A stretch of DNA of 33,680 nt from Streptomyces ossamyceticus (GCF_001418475.1 NZ_LIQX01000210.1:1-33680), one strand, 5' to 3'. Positions 7,316 through 16,216 are shown, counted from the first letter of the stretch. Numbers and translations are program-made. The notes: a model not told the origin generated them from the letters alone.

Positions 7316-9718
7316 CTAGCAGTCGCGGGGGCCCGGCACCTCGGGGCCGATGCGGGCCAGCAGCCGCTGCCGCTCGGCGGCGAAGGCCGGGTCCGCCTGG
7401 TAGTCGGAGTGGCCGAGGATCGGGGCGGGCAGCGGATGGCCGGCGGTGCGGCCGTAGGCGAGGGGGTCCTTGAACGGCTCGGCGTCGACCTCCGGCCCGC
7501 ACCGGCCCGGCAACCGCACGGGGCCGCCTATGGGGTCGGTGAGCCGGTACAGATTGCGCCAGCAGTCGACCTCGCGGTGCAGGGAGGCGAGGGACGCCGG
7601 GCCGAAGTGGGCGGGGAACCACCGTCCGTACAGCCGCTCCAGCGGTGAGCCGTACGTCAGCAGCGCGACCCGGCTCCGGACCGACGGGGTCAGCTGCCAG
7701 GCGGCGGCCGCGGCGAGGACGCTGCCCTGGGAGTGTCCGGAGATCACCAGTCGTCCGCCCGTCGTGCGGGTCCAGGTGGCCATCCGCCAGGTGAGGTCGG
7801 GCACGGCGCGCTCGGCGTAGCAGGGCGGGGCGAAGGGGTGCGCGGCGCGCGGCCAGAAGGTGCCGACGTCCCAGAGGATGCCGATGGTGCGGCGCGCGGA
7901 GGCGTCCTTGTAGGCGCGGCGGCCCCAGGTGACGAAGAGCAGGAAGCCGACGCCGATCAACCAGGACCCGAGCGCCTGCGCGGTCTGGGCCGCGCCCGCG
8001 ACGAAGGCGTACGAGTCCCGCGCCGCCCGCGCCGGGGTCTGCCCCGTGGCGAACGCGCCGGCCAGCGCTCCGGCGCCGAGCAGCAGCGTCACGGTCGAGA
8101 TGATGCCGACGACGCGGGGCGCGCGGTCGGTGAGGGCGGCCATGGCACGGGTACGGGCGATCCGCAGGGTCCGGGCGGTGTCACGGGGTTCGGGCTCCTC
8201 GTCCGTGCCGCTCGCCCGCGGCCGTACGGCCTCGGCCAGGCCGTACTCCTCCTCCACCGCCGCCGTCTCCGCGCGCCGCAGCACCCAGGTGCGGCGGGCC
8301 AGCCAGACGAGCAGGGTCACCACCACCAGGAGCAGGGGCGGGATCACGGCGGCCTGCCAGGTGAGGAGGATCGGCGGGCCGGGGAGGGCGTCGTCGGTGC
8401 CGCCGAGCCAGTCGGCGACGCGCTGGGCGACACCGGCGGACATGACACCGCCGAGGGCGCAGGCCAGCATCGCGACGGCAGGGCCGCCGAGTCCGTGCAG
8501 CGCGGTCCGCGGGTCGGGGCGGGAGCGGTGAAGGACGCGGGCGACCACAGCGAGGGCCAGGACGAGGAGGCCTTGGACCAGGGTGATCCCGCCGAAGGTC
8601 AGGTCTCCCGGCAGTCGGCCCGCGGAGCTCCAGCCGGGGCGTGACCAGCCCGCGTACACCAGGGCGAGGACGAGCACCGCGATCGAGGCCGTGGGCAGGC
8701 CGCGCACGAGGTGCCCGTCGAGTTCGCGGTCGAGGCGCCTCTCGGAGCGGCCCCTGCGGCACACCACCCACACCACGACCACGGCGAGCACCACGAGCGT
8801 CGCGTTGAACAGCCACCCCAGGAGCTCCAGGACGGCGGGGCCGCCGGGGCGGCGGTCCTCTCGGGCGGCGGACGTCCCGACGGCCGCCGCGACCGTCAGG
8901 AACCCGGCCGCCGTGTGGGCGGCGCGCAGCCGGGCCACGAGGCGGCGCCCGTACCAGAAGCCGGGGCGGCCGAGCGCGACCGGTTCGACGTCGTCCTCGG
9001 TGGGGCGGGCCTCGGCGCGGTCCATGGGGCGCTGCGACTCGTACTCGCTCCAGGTGCGGTGGGAGAGGTACCACAGGAGCACGGTCAGGGCGGTGGGCAC
9101 CAGGGCGGCCAGGGCGAGGCGGCGGCCGGGGCTGCTCCACCAGCCGTGGTGGGAGAGGTCCGGGGAGAGGAAGCCGAGCCAGGTGTGTGCCTCGGCGCAC
9201 GCGCGCGTGCCCGCGCACTGCCATGCGGTCAGATCGAGGGCGACCTCGCAGGCGGCGGCCACGAGCAGCACGGTCAGGGTCAGACCGGTGAGGCGGACCA
9301 GGAGGCCGTGCAGACGTATGGTCCGCCGTCTGTGGCGGGCACCGGGGCGCATCCAGTGGGCGAGGTTGACGACCATGAACGGCAGCAGCAACAGCCACAG
9401 GGCGCGGGAGCCGTTGCCGGAGGTGAGGTTGCACCAGACGTAGGCCTCGGGCACGGGTCCGCCGCGGTGGTCGGCGGGGCGGGCCTCGGCGTCGGCGTCG
9501 TCGATGCGGCGGAAGACGGCCGCCGTGTCGTCGCCGGTGACGCGGACGGTGCGCGGATCGTCCAGCATGCGTTCGGGGGTGGTGCCGCCGACGCCGTGGA
9601 CGAGCAGTTCGAGGGCGGTGTCGTCGTCGGTCCCGGTGCGGCCGGTGGCCTCGCGCCCGCCCGTCTCCGACCGTCCGGGGCGTTCTCCGTACTCGGCGTG
9701 CTCCGTCGCACGATCCAC
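7316..9718 (-). CDS. Polytopic membrane protein with a split alpha/beta-hydrolase (lipase-like) domain
   Basis: An 800-residue protein. Near the N-terminus ELLVHGVGGTTPERML (HGVGG at residues 41-45) looks like the first strand and oxyanion loop of a lipase fold. About ten hydrophobic segments follow (LLLLPFMVVNLA, LTLTVLLVAAA, LVVLAVVVVWVV, AVIPPLLLVVVTLLVWL, TVTLLLGAGALAGA and others) up to roughly residue 600. The C-terminal domain then gives LVISGHSQGSVLAAAA with the nucleophile Ser663, a candidate acid Asp729 (TDPIGG) and a candidate His770 (GHSDY). The hydrolase motifs therefore bracket the membrane region. The GTG at 9718 has GGGGGA about 10 nt upstream and is preferred over the longer ATG start. 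The substrate is unknown; a membrane lipid or acyl ester is a guess. Confidence 0.8.
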   Translation of the reverse strand: MDRATEHAEYGERPGRSETGGREATGRTGTDDDTALELLVHGVGGTTPERMLDDPRTVRVTGDDTAAVFRRIDDADAEARPADHRGGPVPEAYVWCNLTSGNGSRALWLLLLPFMVVNLAHWMRPGARHRRRTIRLHGLLVRLTGLTLTVLLVAAACEVALDLTAWQCAGTRACAEAHTWLGFLSPDLSHHGWWSSPGRRLALAALVPTALTVLLWYLSHRTWSEYESQRPMDRAEARPTEDDVEPVALGRPGFWYGRRLVARLRAAHTAAGFLTVAAAVGTSAAREDRRPGGPAVLELLGWLFNATLVVLAVVVVWVVCRRGRSERRLDRELDGHLVRGLPTASIAVLVLALVYAGWSRPGWSSAGRLPGDLTFGGITLVQGLLVLALAVVARVLHRSRPDPRTALHGLGGPAVAMLACALGGVMSAGVAQRVADWLGGTDDALPGPPILLTWQAAVIPPLLLVVVTLLVWLARRTWVLRRAETAAVEEEYGLAEAVRPRASGTDEEPEPRDTARTLRIARTRAMAALTDRAPRVVGIISTVTLLLGAGALAGAFATGQTPARAARDSYAFVAGAAQTAQALGSWLIGVGFLLFVTWGRRAYKDASARRTIGILWDVGTFWPRAAHPFAPPCYAERAVPDLTWRMATWTRTTGGRLVISGHSQGSVLAAAAAWQLTPSVRSRVALLTYGSPLERLYGRWFPAHFGPASLASLHREVDCWRNLYRLTDPIGGPVRLPGRCGPEVDAEPFKDPLAYGRTAGHPLPAPILGHSDYQADPAFAAERQRLLARIGPEVPGPRDC

Positions 9719-10008
9719 TGGTCCGCTTCCCCCGTGATGCGCCGCAAGGCATGTGTCATGTGCAGGTACAGATGATCGCCGCAAAGCGGTCTCCCTACAC
9801 CTGTGGTCACCGAATCTCCCCGATCCGTGTGATAGTGACGGGCGCGGAAACGCGATACGGGCTGTTCGCGCGCGTGCAGGTGGTGGCGCGACCAGTGGTG
9901 TGGCGTGCGAATATGGGACGTCCTCGGGACCGGGGACGGGGGAATATCCGCTTCGGAGGGGGTATGGGAGCGTGTCGGGCGTGATGGGGCGAAAGGACCG
10001 GAGCGAGC

Positions 10009-10836
10009 GTGAGTGAGAATCAGAACCTCCTCGCGGAGCAGCGGCGTGCCCTGATCCTCGACGAGGTGCGCCGCAGGGGCGGGGTCCGGGTCAACGAGTT
10101 GACGCGCAAGCTGGGCGTCTCGGACATGACGGTCCGCCGCGACCTGGACGCGCTGGCCCGCCAGGGCGCCGTGGAGAAGGTGCACGGCGGCGCGGTCCCG
10201 GTGGCCGAGGCGAGTACGCACGAGCCGGGTTTCGAGGCGAAGTCCGGGCTGGAGCTGAGCGCCAAGGAGGACATCGCGCGGGCCGCCGCCGAGTTGGTTG
10301 CGCCGGGTTCGGCGATCGCCCTGTCGGGCGGTACGACGACCTACGCGCTCGCGCACCGGCTCGTGGACGTGCCGGATCTGACGGTGGTCACGAACTCGGT
10401 ACGGGTCGCGGACGTCTTCCATGCCGCGCAGCGCACGACGGGCCCCCGGCAGGGGGCGGCGACCGTGGTGCTCACCGGCGGGGTGCGGACGCCGTCCGAC
10501 TCGCTCGTGGGGCCGGTGGCCGATCAGGCGATCGCGGCGCTCCACTTCGATGTGCTGTTCCTCGGGGTGCACGGGATATCGGTGGAGGCGGGCCTGTCCA
10601 CGCCGAACCTGGCGGAGGCAGAGACCAACCGCCGGCTCGTGCAGTCGGCACGGCGGGTCGTGGTCGTGGCCGACCACACCAAGTGGGGGACGGTGGGCCT
10701 GAGTTCGTTCGCCGCGCTCGACCAGGTGGACACGCTGGTCACGGACGCGGGCCTGGCCGCGCAGGCGCGGGCGGAGATCTCCGAGCACCTGCGGCGGCTG
10801 GTGGTGGCCGGGGAGGACGAGGACAGGGACCTCTGA
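10009..10836 (+). CDS. DeoR-family transcriptional regulator
   Basis: A 275-residue DeoR/GlpR-type repressor. The N-terminal winged HTH (about residues 8-62) contains RRALILDEVRRRGGVRVNEL and SDMTVRRDLDALARQG. The DeoR sugar-phosphate sensor domain follows, with ALSGGTTTYALA, TVVTNSVRVA, VLTGGVRTPSDSLVGP and VVVVADHTKWG. Proteins of this type sense phosphorylated sugars in a fold like ribose-phosphate isomerase. The GTG at 10009 has GAAAGGA about 11 nt upstream. It is a lone gene between an oppositely oriented membrane hydrolase and a convergent cysteine desulfhydrase, with no sugar genes beside it, so its regulon is probably elsewhere and cannot be named. Confidence 0.92.
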   Translation: MSENQNLLAEQRRALILDEVRRRGGVRVNELTRKLGVSDMTVRRDLDALARQGAVEKVHGGAVPVAEASTHEPGFEAKSGLELSAKEDIARAAAELVAPGSAIALSGGTTTYALAHRLVDVPDLTVVTNSVRVADVFHAAQRTTGPRQGAATVVLTGGVRTPSDSLVGPVADQAIAALHFDVLFLGVHGISVEAGLSTPNLAEAETNRRLVQSARRVVVVADHTKWGTVGLSSFAALDQVDTLVTDAGLAAQARAEISEHLRRLVVAGEDEDRDL

Positions 10837-10987
10837 CGAGGACGCGGGTCCCGTCCGGGCGCGGCCCCGCCCTGGCCCCGGTCCCGTCCGGACGCCTGCC
10901 CGTCACGGGCGCCGGCTCGGTCCGGGCGCCGGCGTCTCTCCGCTACCGCGAGGCGGCCACACCGGTCGTACGGCCGCCCGCCCCCCG

Positions 10988-12121
10988 TCACCGCGGGGGC
11001 GCCGCCCACACTCCCGTCGCCAGGAGGGAGTCGATGGCCGCCGTGTAAGGGGCGATGTCCAGGCCCTGCTCCCGCAGCCACGCGTCGGAGTAGTACTTGT
11101 CGAGGTAGCGGTCGCCGGGGTCGCACAGGAGCGTGACGACACTGCCCCGGTGCCCCTCCGCCACCATCTCGGCGATGATCTTGAGGGCGCTCCACAGGCC
11201 CGTCCCGGTGGAGCCGCCCGCCTTGCGGCCGATGGTCTGCTCCAGGGCCCGTACGGCGGCGACACTGGCCGCGTCGGGGACCTTCATCATGCGGTCGACG
11301 GCGCCGGGGACGAAGCTGGGCTCCATCCGGGGGCGGCCGATGCCCTCGATACGGGAACCGCAGTCGCAGGTGACGTCCGGGTCGCCGGTGGTCCAGCCCT
11401 CGAAGAAACAGGAGTTCTCGGGGTCGGCGACACAGATGCGGGTGTCGTACTGCATGTAGTGGACGTAGCGCGCGATGGTCGCGGAGGTGCCGCCGGTGCC
11501 GGCGGTGGCGACGATCCAGGTGGGCTCGGGGAAGCGCTCCAACTCCAGTTGGCGGAAGACGGATTCGGCGATGTTGTTGTTGCCTCGCCAGTCCGTGGCC
11601 CGCTCGGCGTAGGTGAACTGGTCCATGTAGTGGCCGCCGGTCTCCACCGCGAGGCGGGCCGACTCCTCGTACATCTTCCGCGAGTCGTCCACGAAGTGGC
11701 AGCGGCCGCCGTGGAACTCGATGAGGCGGATCTTCTCGGCACTGGTCGTGCGCGGCATGACGGCGATGAAGGGGACACCGATCAGCTTGGCGAAGTACGC
11801 CTCCGAGACGGCGGTGGAGCCGCTGGACGCCTCGATGACGGGACGGCCCGGCCGGATCCAGCCGTTGCACAGGCCGTAGAGGAAGAGGGAACGGGCCAGG
11901 CGGTGCTTGAGGCTGCCCGTCGGGTGGGTCGACTCGTCCTTGAGATACAGGTCGATCCCCCACGTCTCGGGCAGGGGGAAGCGCAGCAGATGGGTGTCGG
12001 CGGAGCGGTTGGCATCGGCCTGGACCCGGCGGACCGCCTCTTTGAGCCAGGTCCGGTACTCGGGGTCGCTGTGGTCGACGTCGAGGGTCGCGCCAGGGCG
12101 AGTGGTCTGGGGGGTGCTCAC
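10988..12121 (-). CDS. cds1: PLP-dependent L-cysteine desulfhydrase (Cds1-like)
   Basis: A 377-residue fold-type II PLP enzyme. The Schiff-base lysine is Lys72 in [13 protein letters not shown], the substrate loop is [12 protein letters not shown], and the phosphate-binding loop is TAGTGGT. The [22 protein letters not shown] block and the Cys-containing [16 protein letters not shown] stretch match the long actinobacterial subgroup that includes M. tuberculosis Cds1 (Rv3684). That enzyme degrades L-cysteine to H2S, ammonia and pyruvate. Cystathionine beta-synthase or cysteine synthase activity is the alternative, but those enzymes lack this extended region. The start is a GTG with GAGGAG about 6 nt upstream. 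A predicted promoter with a palindrome at its -35 box lies at 12205-12234. Confidence 0.88.
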   Translation of the reverse strand: MSTPQTTRPGATLDVDHSDPEYRTWLKEAVRRVQADANRSADTHLLRFPLPETWGIDLYLKDESTHPTGSLKHRLARSLFLYGLCNGWIRPGRPVIEASSGSTAVSEAYFAKLIGVPFIAVMPRTTSAEKIRLIEFHGGRCHFVDDSRKMYEESARLAVETGGHYMDQFTYAERATDWRGNNNIAESVFRQLELERFPEPTWIVATAGTGGTSATIARYVHYMQYDTRICVADPENSCFFEGWTTGDPDVTCDCGSRIEGIGRPRMEPSFVPGAVDRMMKVPDAASVAAVRALEQTIGRKAGGSTGTGLWSALKIIAEMVAEGHRGSVVTLLCDPGDRYLDKYYSDAWLREQGLDIAPYTAAIDSLLATGVWAAPPR

Positions 12122-12204
12122 GGCGTGCTCCTCACAGGGTGCGCCGACGGCGTGTCGCGGCGTCGGACGTCCCGATGATAAACACCTTCCGCACGCTTCT
12201 CACC

Positions 12205-12234
12205 TGCATAAACATCCCTTTGAGCAACTCAAAG
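12205..12234 (-). promoter_or_regulatory. Predicted cds1 promoter with an inverted repeat over its -35 box
   Basis: On the minus strand TTGAGT (12232-12227) and TATGCA (12210-12205) are separated by 16 nt, an acceptable sigma-70-like pair upstream of cds1. A perfect inverted repeat CTTTGAG-CAA-CTCAAAG at 12218-12234 covers the -35 box, which is where a repressor would bind. No regulator is identified. Confidence 0.4.
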
Positions 12235-12270
12235 ACAGTCCTGTGGCGGCAATGCGCGGGGCGCATGGGG

Positions 12271-12291
12271 GGCGCATGCCGCGCATGCGCC
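12271..12291. repeat. Perfect 9-bp-arm palindrome in the cds1/12481 gap
   Basis: Arms GGCGCATGC (12271-12279) and GCATGCGCC (12283-12291) pair perfectly around CGC. Partial copies of GCGCATG occur at 12253-12267. It is a possible operator or hairpin; function unknown. Confidence 0.6.
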
Positions 12292-12480
12292 GGAACCCCG
12301 CCCCCGACCAACCGTGCGCACTGGTGCTCGACGGCGGGGACGTGCAGACTTCACCGCACGGGCCTGGTCGGTCCCGCCGAGGGGGTGGCACGGGGAAGCG
12401 CGCCCCTCGGGCACACTGGATCACGGCCCGGTACGGATCACGACAGTGGACGGCCGAGAGCGCACTAGGGGGCGGGGCAC

Positions 12481-12804
12481 ATGGCGGAGCCGGAGTTCAC
12501 GGCCACGGGCGTGCGGATCGGGAAGCGGCTGCGGCAGCTCACCCGGGCGGGCCAGGTCAGGATCGAGGACGGCCGGCTGCAGTTGCTGACCAGTTACGGC
12601 AGTGAGATCGACAGCGCCCCGGTGCAGGCGGTGCGCGCCTCGAAGCCCTGGTTCGCCAACGAGGACCGGGCGTTGGCCGATGTCAACGGCACCCGCTACA
12701 CGCTCACGCTGAACGAGCACGACCCCGCTCCGGGGAAGCCAGGCCCGCCCTCGGCGCGCCGGTTCATCGAGGCGGTGCGCAAGGCGGCGGGGCGCGGTGG
12801 CTGA
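12481..12804 (+). CDS. Small conserved-looking protein of unknown function
   Basis: A 107-residue protein reading MAEPEFTATGVRIGKRLRQL, then a beta-rich centre (RIEDGRLQLLTSYGSEIDSAPV, a WFANEDRALADVNGTRYTLTL stretch) and a basic helical C-terminus (ARRFIEAVRKAAGRGG). It has no signal peptide or membrane segment. The alternation suggests a small PH-like or Tudor-like beta fold in which a charged strand-rich core displays surface residues, but I do not recognise a family. The ATG has AGGGGG about 8 nt upstream and the codon use is typical of Streptomyces, so it is probably a real gene. It is divergent from cds1 and precedes the RsbW-like gene with a 272-nt gap. Confidence 0.7.
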   Translation: MAEPEFTATGVRIGKRLRQLTRAGQVRIEDGRLQLLTSYGSEIDSAPVQAVRASKPWFANEDRALADVNGTRYTLTLNEHDPAPGKPGPPSARRFIEAVRKAAGRGG

Positions 12805-13076
12805 CGGACCGCGAGTTGCGGGACCCGACCCCCTGGGTCACGCTGTTCTCACGTAACTCTGGGTTTACCGGCGATAACGCTGCGAACCAGCCCGCCGGCC
12901 ACGACAGCGGGCGGCGATCTGTACGCAGCCACCCCACGAGCAGACGGCAGCCCCCGGCGGCCGTCCACCAGGCGGCAGTCACAGGCGGCCGCCCCACAGC
13001 AGGCGGCGTTTTTCGCCCAGCCACCTCGCTGGATCCGTACTCCGATCTTCCGGACTCACATCGGGGAGTCGCAGCC

Positions 13077-13610
13077 GTGATCAGCCAGCAAAGCAGGCAC
13101 TGCACGGTGGAGCTCCAAGCCCTGCCGTCGCGGATCGGCCAGGTCCGCAGAATCGTATCTGCGCAATTGCGCTACTGGCATCTGGATCCGTTGATAGAGC
13201 GGGCCGCGCTCGGTGTGACCGAGTTGCTGTCCAACGTCCACCGGCACGCGGAGCCGGACAAGTCGTGCACCGTGGAGATGGAGTTGCTCCTCGGCCGGCT
13301 CACGGTCTCGGTGCAGGACAACGACCCCCGCCTCCCGATCGTCCAGGACGCGGAGCTGTTCGCCACCAGTGGGCGCGGGCTCGCGATGGTCGCCGCGGTG
13401 AGCGAGAGCTGGGGTGTCCGTCCGCACGGCCGGACGGGGAAGGTCGTGTGGTTCACACTGCCGGCGTCCTCGGCGGCGGTGCCGAAGATCTCGCCGTACG
13501 ACGTCGGGCAGCCCCAGCCGCAGTTGCAGCCGTGCGACACCGGGTTCCGGCCCGCCGCGCGTGGGCGCAGGCCCGAACACGCTCCCGCCCGGTCGGCCGT
13601 CGCAGGCTGA
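13077..13610 (+). CDS. RsbW/SpoIIAB-like ATP-binding protein (HATPase_c_2)
   Basis: A 177-residue protein with a GHKL ATPase fold covering roughly residues 10-135. The N-box is GVTELLSNVHRHAEPD, the next motif is VSVQDNDPRLPIV, and the glycine loop is SGRGLAMVAAVSESWGV followed by GKVVWFTLP. This is the anti-sigma-factor serine-kinase type common in Streptomyces, where dozens of paralogues exist. They bind or phosphorylate STAS-domain antagonists or sigma factors. The C-terminal 40 residues are Pro/Arg-rich and disordered. The GTG at 13077 has GGGGAG about 8 nt upstream; the longer open frame to 12816 lacks coding character. No sigma factor or STAS partner is adjacent, so its target is unknown. 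Confidence 0.88.
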   Translation: MISQQSRHCTVELQALPSRIGQVRRIVSAQLRYWHLDPLIERAALGVTELLSNVHRHAEPDKSCTVEMELLLGRLTVSVQDNDPRLPIVQDAELFATSGRGLAMVAAVSESWGVRPHGRTGKVVWFTLPASSAAVPKISPYDVGQPQPQLQPCDTGFRPAARGRRPEHAPARSAVAG

Positions 13611-13628
13611 CCGGGCGGTGACCGCCTT

Positions 13629-13668
13629 CGCCGTACGGCTGGTCCGTGCGCCGTACGGCTGCTCCGTG
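13629..13668. repeat. Two tandem 20-bp repeats between convergent genes
   Basis: The unit CGCCGTACGGCTGGTCCGTG (13629-13648) is repeated directly at 13649-13668 with one change (G to C at unit position 14). Each copy contains the palindromic core GCCGTACGGC, so the array can form hairpins. It sits between the RsbW-like gene and the convergent SHOCT gene and may serve as a bidirectional terminator. Confidence 0.7.
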
Positions 13669-13695
13669 CGCCGGCCGGTGGCCCCCGCCGGTGTC

Positions 13696-14007
13696 TCATC
13701 CCCCCTTGCCCGACCGTGGTCCGAACTGCTCGTCCAGGACGGACAGTCGGCGCCAGTACTCGTCCTCGTCGATCTCGCCGGAGGCGAAACGGCGGCCGAG
13801 CATCGCGATCGGTGAGTCGCCGGTGGGACGGCTGTCGCCGTGCGGGGCGAAGCCGGCCGCCGACGGCCACCACGGGGCCCGGTGCCCGCGGCGGACGGTG
13901 CGGCGCAGGAGGGTGACGGCTCCGACGACGACCGCAGCCCAGATCAGGGGGAAGAGGAGGAGCCAGGGGCCGGGGCCGTCGCCGCTCCCGTGCGCGAGGG
14001 TGTGCAT
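13696..14007 (-). CDS. Small membrane protein with C-terminal SHOCT domain
   Basis: A 103-residue protein with one N-terminal membrane helix (about residues 15-34, WLLLFPLIWAAVVVGAVTLL), a basic RRTVRRGHR stop-transfer segment, and a C-terminal short oligomerisation domain: SPIAMLGRRFASGEIDEDEYWRRLSVL (two pieces of one SHOCT motif, near residues 66-92). SHOCT domains are found at protein ends and are thought to mediate oligomerisation. The ATG at 14007 has AGGAG about 10 nt upstream. Genes of this type are common in Streptomyces, with no fixed function. Confidence 0.82.
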   Translation of the reverse strand: MHTLAHGSGDGPGPWLLLFPLIWAAVVVGAVTLLRRTVRRGHRAPWWPSAAGFAPHGDSRPTGDSPIAMLGRRFASGEIDEDEYWRRLSVLDEQFGPRSGKGG

Positions 14008-14128
14008 CTCGAACTCATCTCCTTGGGACGCGCCTTGTGTCGATGAGTCGAGGTTCTCGCCGCGAGGGGGTACGGGTCGTCGTACGGGCGGCGGTAGTGG
14101 GCGTACCTCCCGCGGAGTACGGGGCCGG

Positions 14129-15376
14129 TCAGGTCAGGGCTGCCAGCGGGTCGTCCAGTACGGGTTGCCAGGCCAGTTCGGCGGCGCCGACCAGGCTGTT
14201 GTGGTCGAGGGTGCAGGGGAGGATGGGGACCACTGCGCTCTGGCGGGCCCAGAGGCTGCGGTCGGCGACCACGCTGCGCAGCCTGTCGGGGTCGGTGTCC
14301 AGGAGTGTGCGGTGCAGGCCGCCGAGGATGATCCGGTCGGGGTTGAGGATGTTGACGAGACCGGCGAGGCCCAGGCCGAGCCGGTCGATGAGGGACTCGG
14401 TGGCGGTGCGGACGGCCGGGTCGGCGTACTCCGTGCGGATGAGGTCGTTGGCCTGCTGCAGCAGGGAGATCACGGGTCCGGGGTCACGGCCGGCCGCGGT
14501 GAGGAAGGCCAGCGGGTCGGCCTCCACGTCGAGGCAGCCGCGGCTGCCGCAGTGGCAGGGGCGGCCCTCGGGGTTGACGGTGAGATGGCCGACTTCGAGG
14601 GCGAGCCCGGAACTCCCGGTGTGCAGGCGGCCGTCGAGGACCAGCGCCCCGCCCACGCCCCGGTGTCCGGTGGCCACGCAGAGGAGGTCGCGAGCACCCC
14701 GGCCGGCGCCGTGCCGGTGTTCGGCGAGCGCGGCGAGGTTCACGTCGTTGGCCGCGAAGGCCGGGCCCTTGATGCCGGCCGCCCGTACCCGTTCGGAGAA
14801 GATCTCGCGGACCGGGGCACCCGCCGGCCAGGCCAGGTGGAGTGGGTTCAGGGCGAGGCCCGCCGGTTCGGCCACGGCGGACGGCACGGCGAGTCCGGCG
14901 CCCACGCATCGCCGGCCCGTCTCGCGGAGCAGGTCGGCGCCCGCCTCGACCACCGACCCGAGCACCTTCGCCGGGTCGGCGTCGACGGTCTCGCAGCCGG
15001 GAGCGGTCGCCACGATCCGCCCGCCGAGCCCGACCAGCGCGGCCCGCCATCCGTCGGCGTGCACCTGGGCGGCGAGCGCGACGGGGCCCTCCTCGGCGAC
15101 CTCCAGACGGTGCGAGGGGCGGCCCTGGGAACCGGCGGCCGCGCCGGGGTGCGCGTCGACCCGGATCAGCCCCAGCGCCTCCAGCTCCGCGGCCACGGCG
15201 CCCGCCGTGGCCCGGGTGACGCCCAGTTCGGAGGTGAGCACGGCCCGCGTCGGCGCCCGCCCGGTGTGCACGAGTTCGAGCGCCGGACCGAGCGCGCCCC
15301 TCCCCCGGTCCAGCCGGGTGCGTGTCGCCGTCGCTGTCCCTTCGCCCGCCGCCTTGGGGGCCGCCTTGCCGTCCAT
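14129..15376 (-). CDS. ROK-family transcriptional repressor
   Basis: A 415-residue NagC/Mlc/XylR-type regulator. A winged HTH lies at about residues 30-75 (ALELVHTGRAPTRAVLTSELG, TRATAGAVAAELEALGLI, partly overlapping), followed by a ROK domain. The Zn-binding ROK signature is intact: EVGH at 261-264 and CHCGSRGC at 274-281. The sugar-site Asp is present in ANDVN (Asp211). A lysine- and alanine-rich N-terminal tail of about 25 residues precedes the HTH. ROK repressors bind free or phosphorylated sugars and control transport or catabolic operons. There are no sugar transport genes beside it, so the target is unknown. The ATG at 15376 follows from the ORF; I see no strong RBS. Confidence 0.92.
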   Translation of the reverse strand: MDGKAAPKAAGEGTATATRTRLDRGRGALGPALELVHTGRAPTRAVLTSELGVTRATAGAVAAELEALGLIRVDAHPGAAAGSQGRPSHRLEVAEEGPVALAAQVHADGWRAALVGLGGRIVATAPGCETVDADPAKVLGSVVEAGADLLRETGRRCVGAGLAVPSAVAEPAGLALNPLHLAWPAGAPVREIFSERVRAAGIKGPAFAANDVNLAALAEHRHGAGRGARDLLCVATGHRGVGGALVLDGRLHTGSSGLALEVGHLTVNPEGRPCHCGSRGCLDVEADPLAFLTAAGRDPGPVISLLQQANDLIRTEYADPAVRTATESLIDRLGLGLAGLVNILNPDRIILGGLHRTLLDTDPDRLRSVVADRSLWARQSAVVPILPCTLDHNSLVGAAELAWQPVLDDPLAALT

Positions 15377-15427
15377 GAGGGCGAGTCTCCCATGATCCGT
15401 ACCGGCTCGGGTGCCGCCGAGTCGGCC

Positions 15428-16165
15428 TCACCCGTCGCCGAAGCCGCTCACCCGCAGAGTGATGTTCAGCCGCCCGGCCAGGCCCAACGCGGGCGGCGCC
15501 GTCCCCGCGTACACCCGGGGCACCCCGTGGTACGCCTGCCGGGACGGCCCGCCGAACACGAAGAGATCGCCGCTGCGCAGCTCCACGTCCGTGTACGGGC
15601 GGGCCCGCGAGCGCGGGTTGCCGAAGCGGAAGACACAGGTGTCGCCGAGGCTCAGCGACACCACCGGCGCGTCCGACTTCTCGTCGCTGTCGCGGTGCAT
15701 GCCCATGCGGGCGTCCCCGTCGTAGAAGTTGATCAGGGCGATGTCGTACGGGGCGAGGTCGTGCAGGTCTGCCGGCACGCGGGGGTCCGGCGTCGGGTCG
15801 GCAGCCGTTCCGGGGGGCGTCGCGGGGCCGGGGCCCTTCACCGGGTGGACACCCTGGCCCGCCGCGACCGCGCGGCGGGCCAGGGTGTCCAGCCAGGCCG
15901 GGAAGGGCTTCACGGGGGCGCCGTCGCCGTCGACCACCGTGGGGGCGTAGCCGTACGGGTACCAGTGGTGGCCGAGGCAGACCTGGCGGGCGGTCATCGT
16001 GCCGCCGCCGGGGGTGCGGACCGTGCGGAGCCCGGCGGGCGGGCGGGCCCAGTCGCGGCAGGCCGCGAGGAGCCGCCGCTGCCGCTCCATGTCCAGCCAG
16101 TCGGGGACGTGGACCGCGCCGGGCGCGATCTCCGTACGGCTGCGGGGGAACAGCTCGGCGTCCAT
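15428..16165 (-). CDS. alkB: AlkB-family Fe(II)/2-oxoglutarate dioxygenase
   Basis: A 245-residue enzyme. Iron ligands are His157 and Asp159 (MGMHRDSDE) and His213 (AYHGVPR). The 2-oxoglutarate-binding arginines are in RLNITLR (232-238). The nucleotide-lid segment LGHHWYPYGYAP is also AlkB-like. AlkB oxidatively removes methyl groups from N1-methyladenine and N3-methylcytosine in DNA and RNA. Compared with E. coli AlkB there is a Pro/Thr/Ala-rich insert at about residues 108-132. The start at 16165 is close to GGAG, too close for a strong RBS, so leaderless initiation is possible. It is divergent from an rRNA methyltransferase with only 66 nt between starts. Confidence 0.92.
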   Translation of the reverse strand: MDAELFPRSRTEIAPGAVHVPDWLDMERQRRLLAACRDWARPPAGLRTVRTPGGGTMTARQVCLGHHWYPYGYAPTVVDGDGAPVKPFPAWLDTLARRAVAAGQGVHPVKGPGPATPPGTAADPTPDPRVPADLHDLAPYDIALINFYDGDARMGMHRDSDEKSDAPVVSLSLGDTCVFRFGNPRSRARPYTDVELRSGDLFVFGGPSRQAYHGVPRVYAGTAPPALGLAGRLNITLRVSGFGDG

Positions 16166-16216
16166 GGCTCCATCATCACGCACCCTGCGGGGAACCGGCG
16201 TGAGCTGCGGCTCGGT

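Larger units (their letters stand above)
12122..12480. other. Intergenic region between cds1 and the 12481 gene, with two palindromes
   Basis: A 359-nt gap between divergent genes, with no convincing coding frame. The left part (12175-12240) is unusually AT-rich for this genome and holds a predicted cds1 promoter. The middle holds a GC-rich palindrome at 12271-12291 among further GCGCATG copies. The right end carries AGGGGG about 8 nt before the ATG at 12481. Confidence 0.6.

Noticed and set aside
12816..13076. Upstream extension of the RsbW-like gene
   Set aside because: No RBS at 12816, and the sequence has no ATPase-family similarity. The GTG at 13077 has a good RBS and the fold begins just after it.
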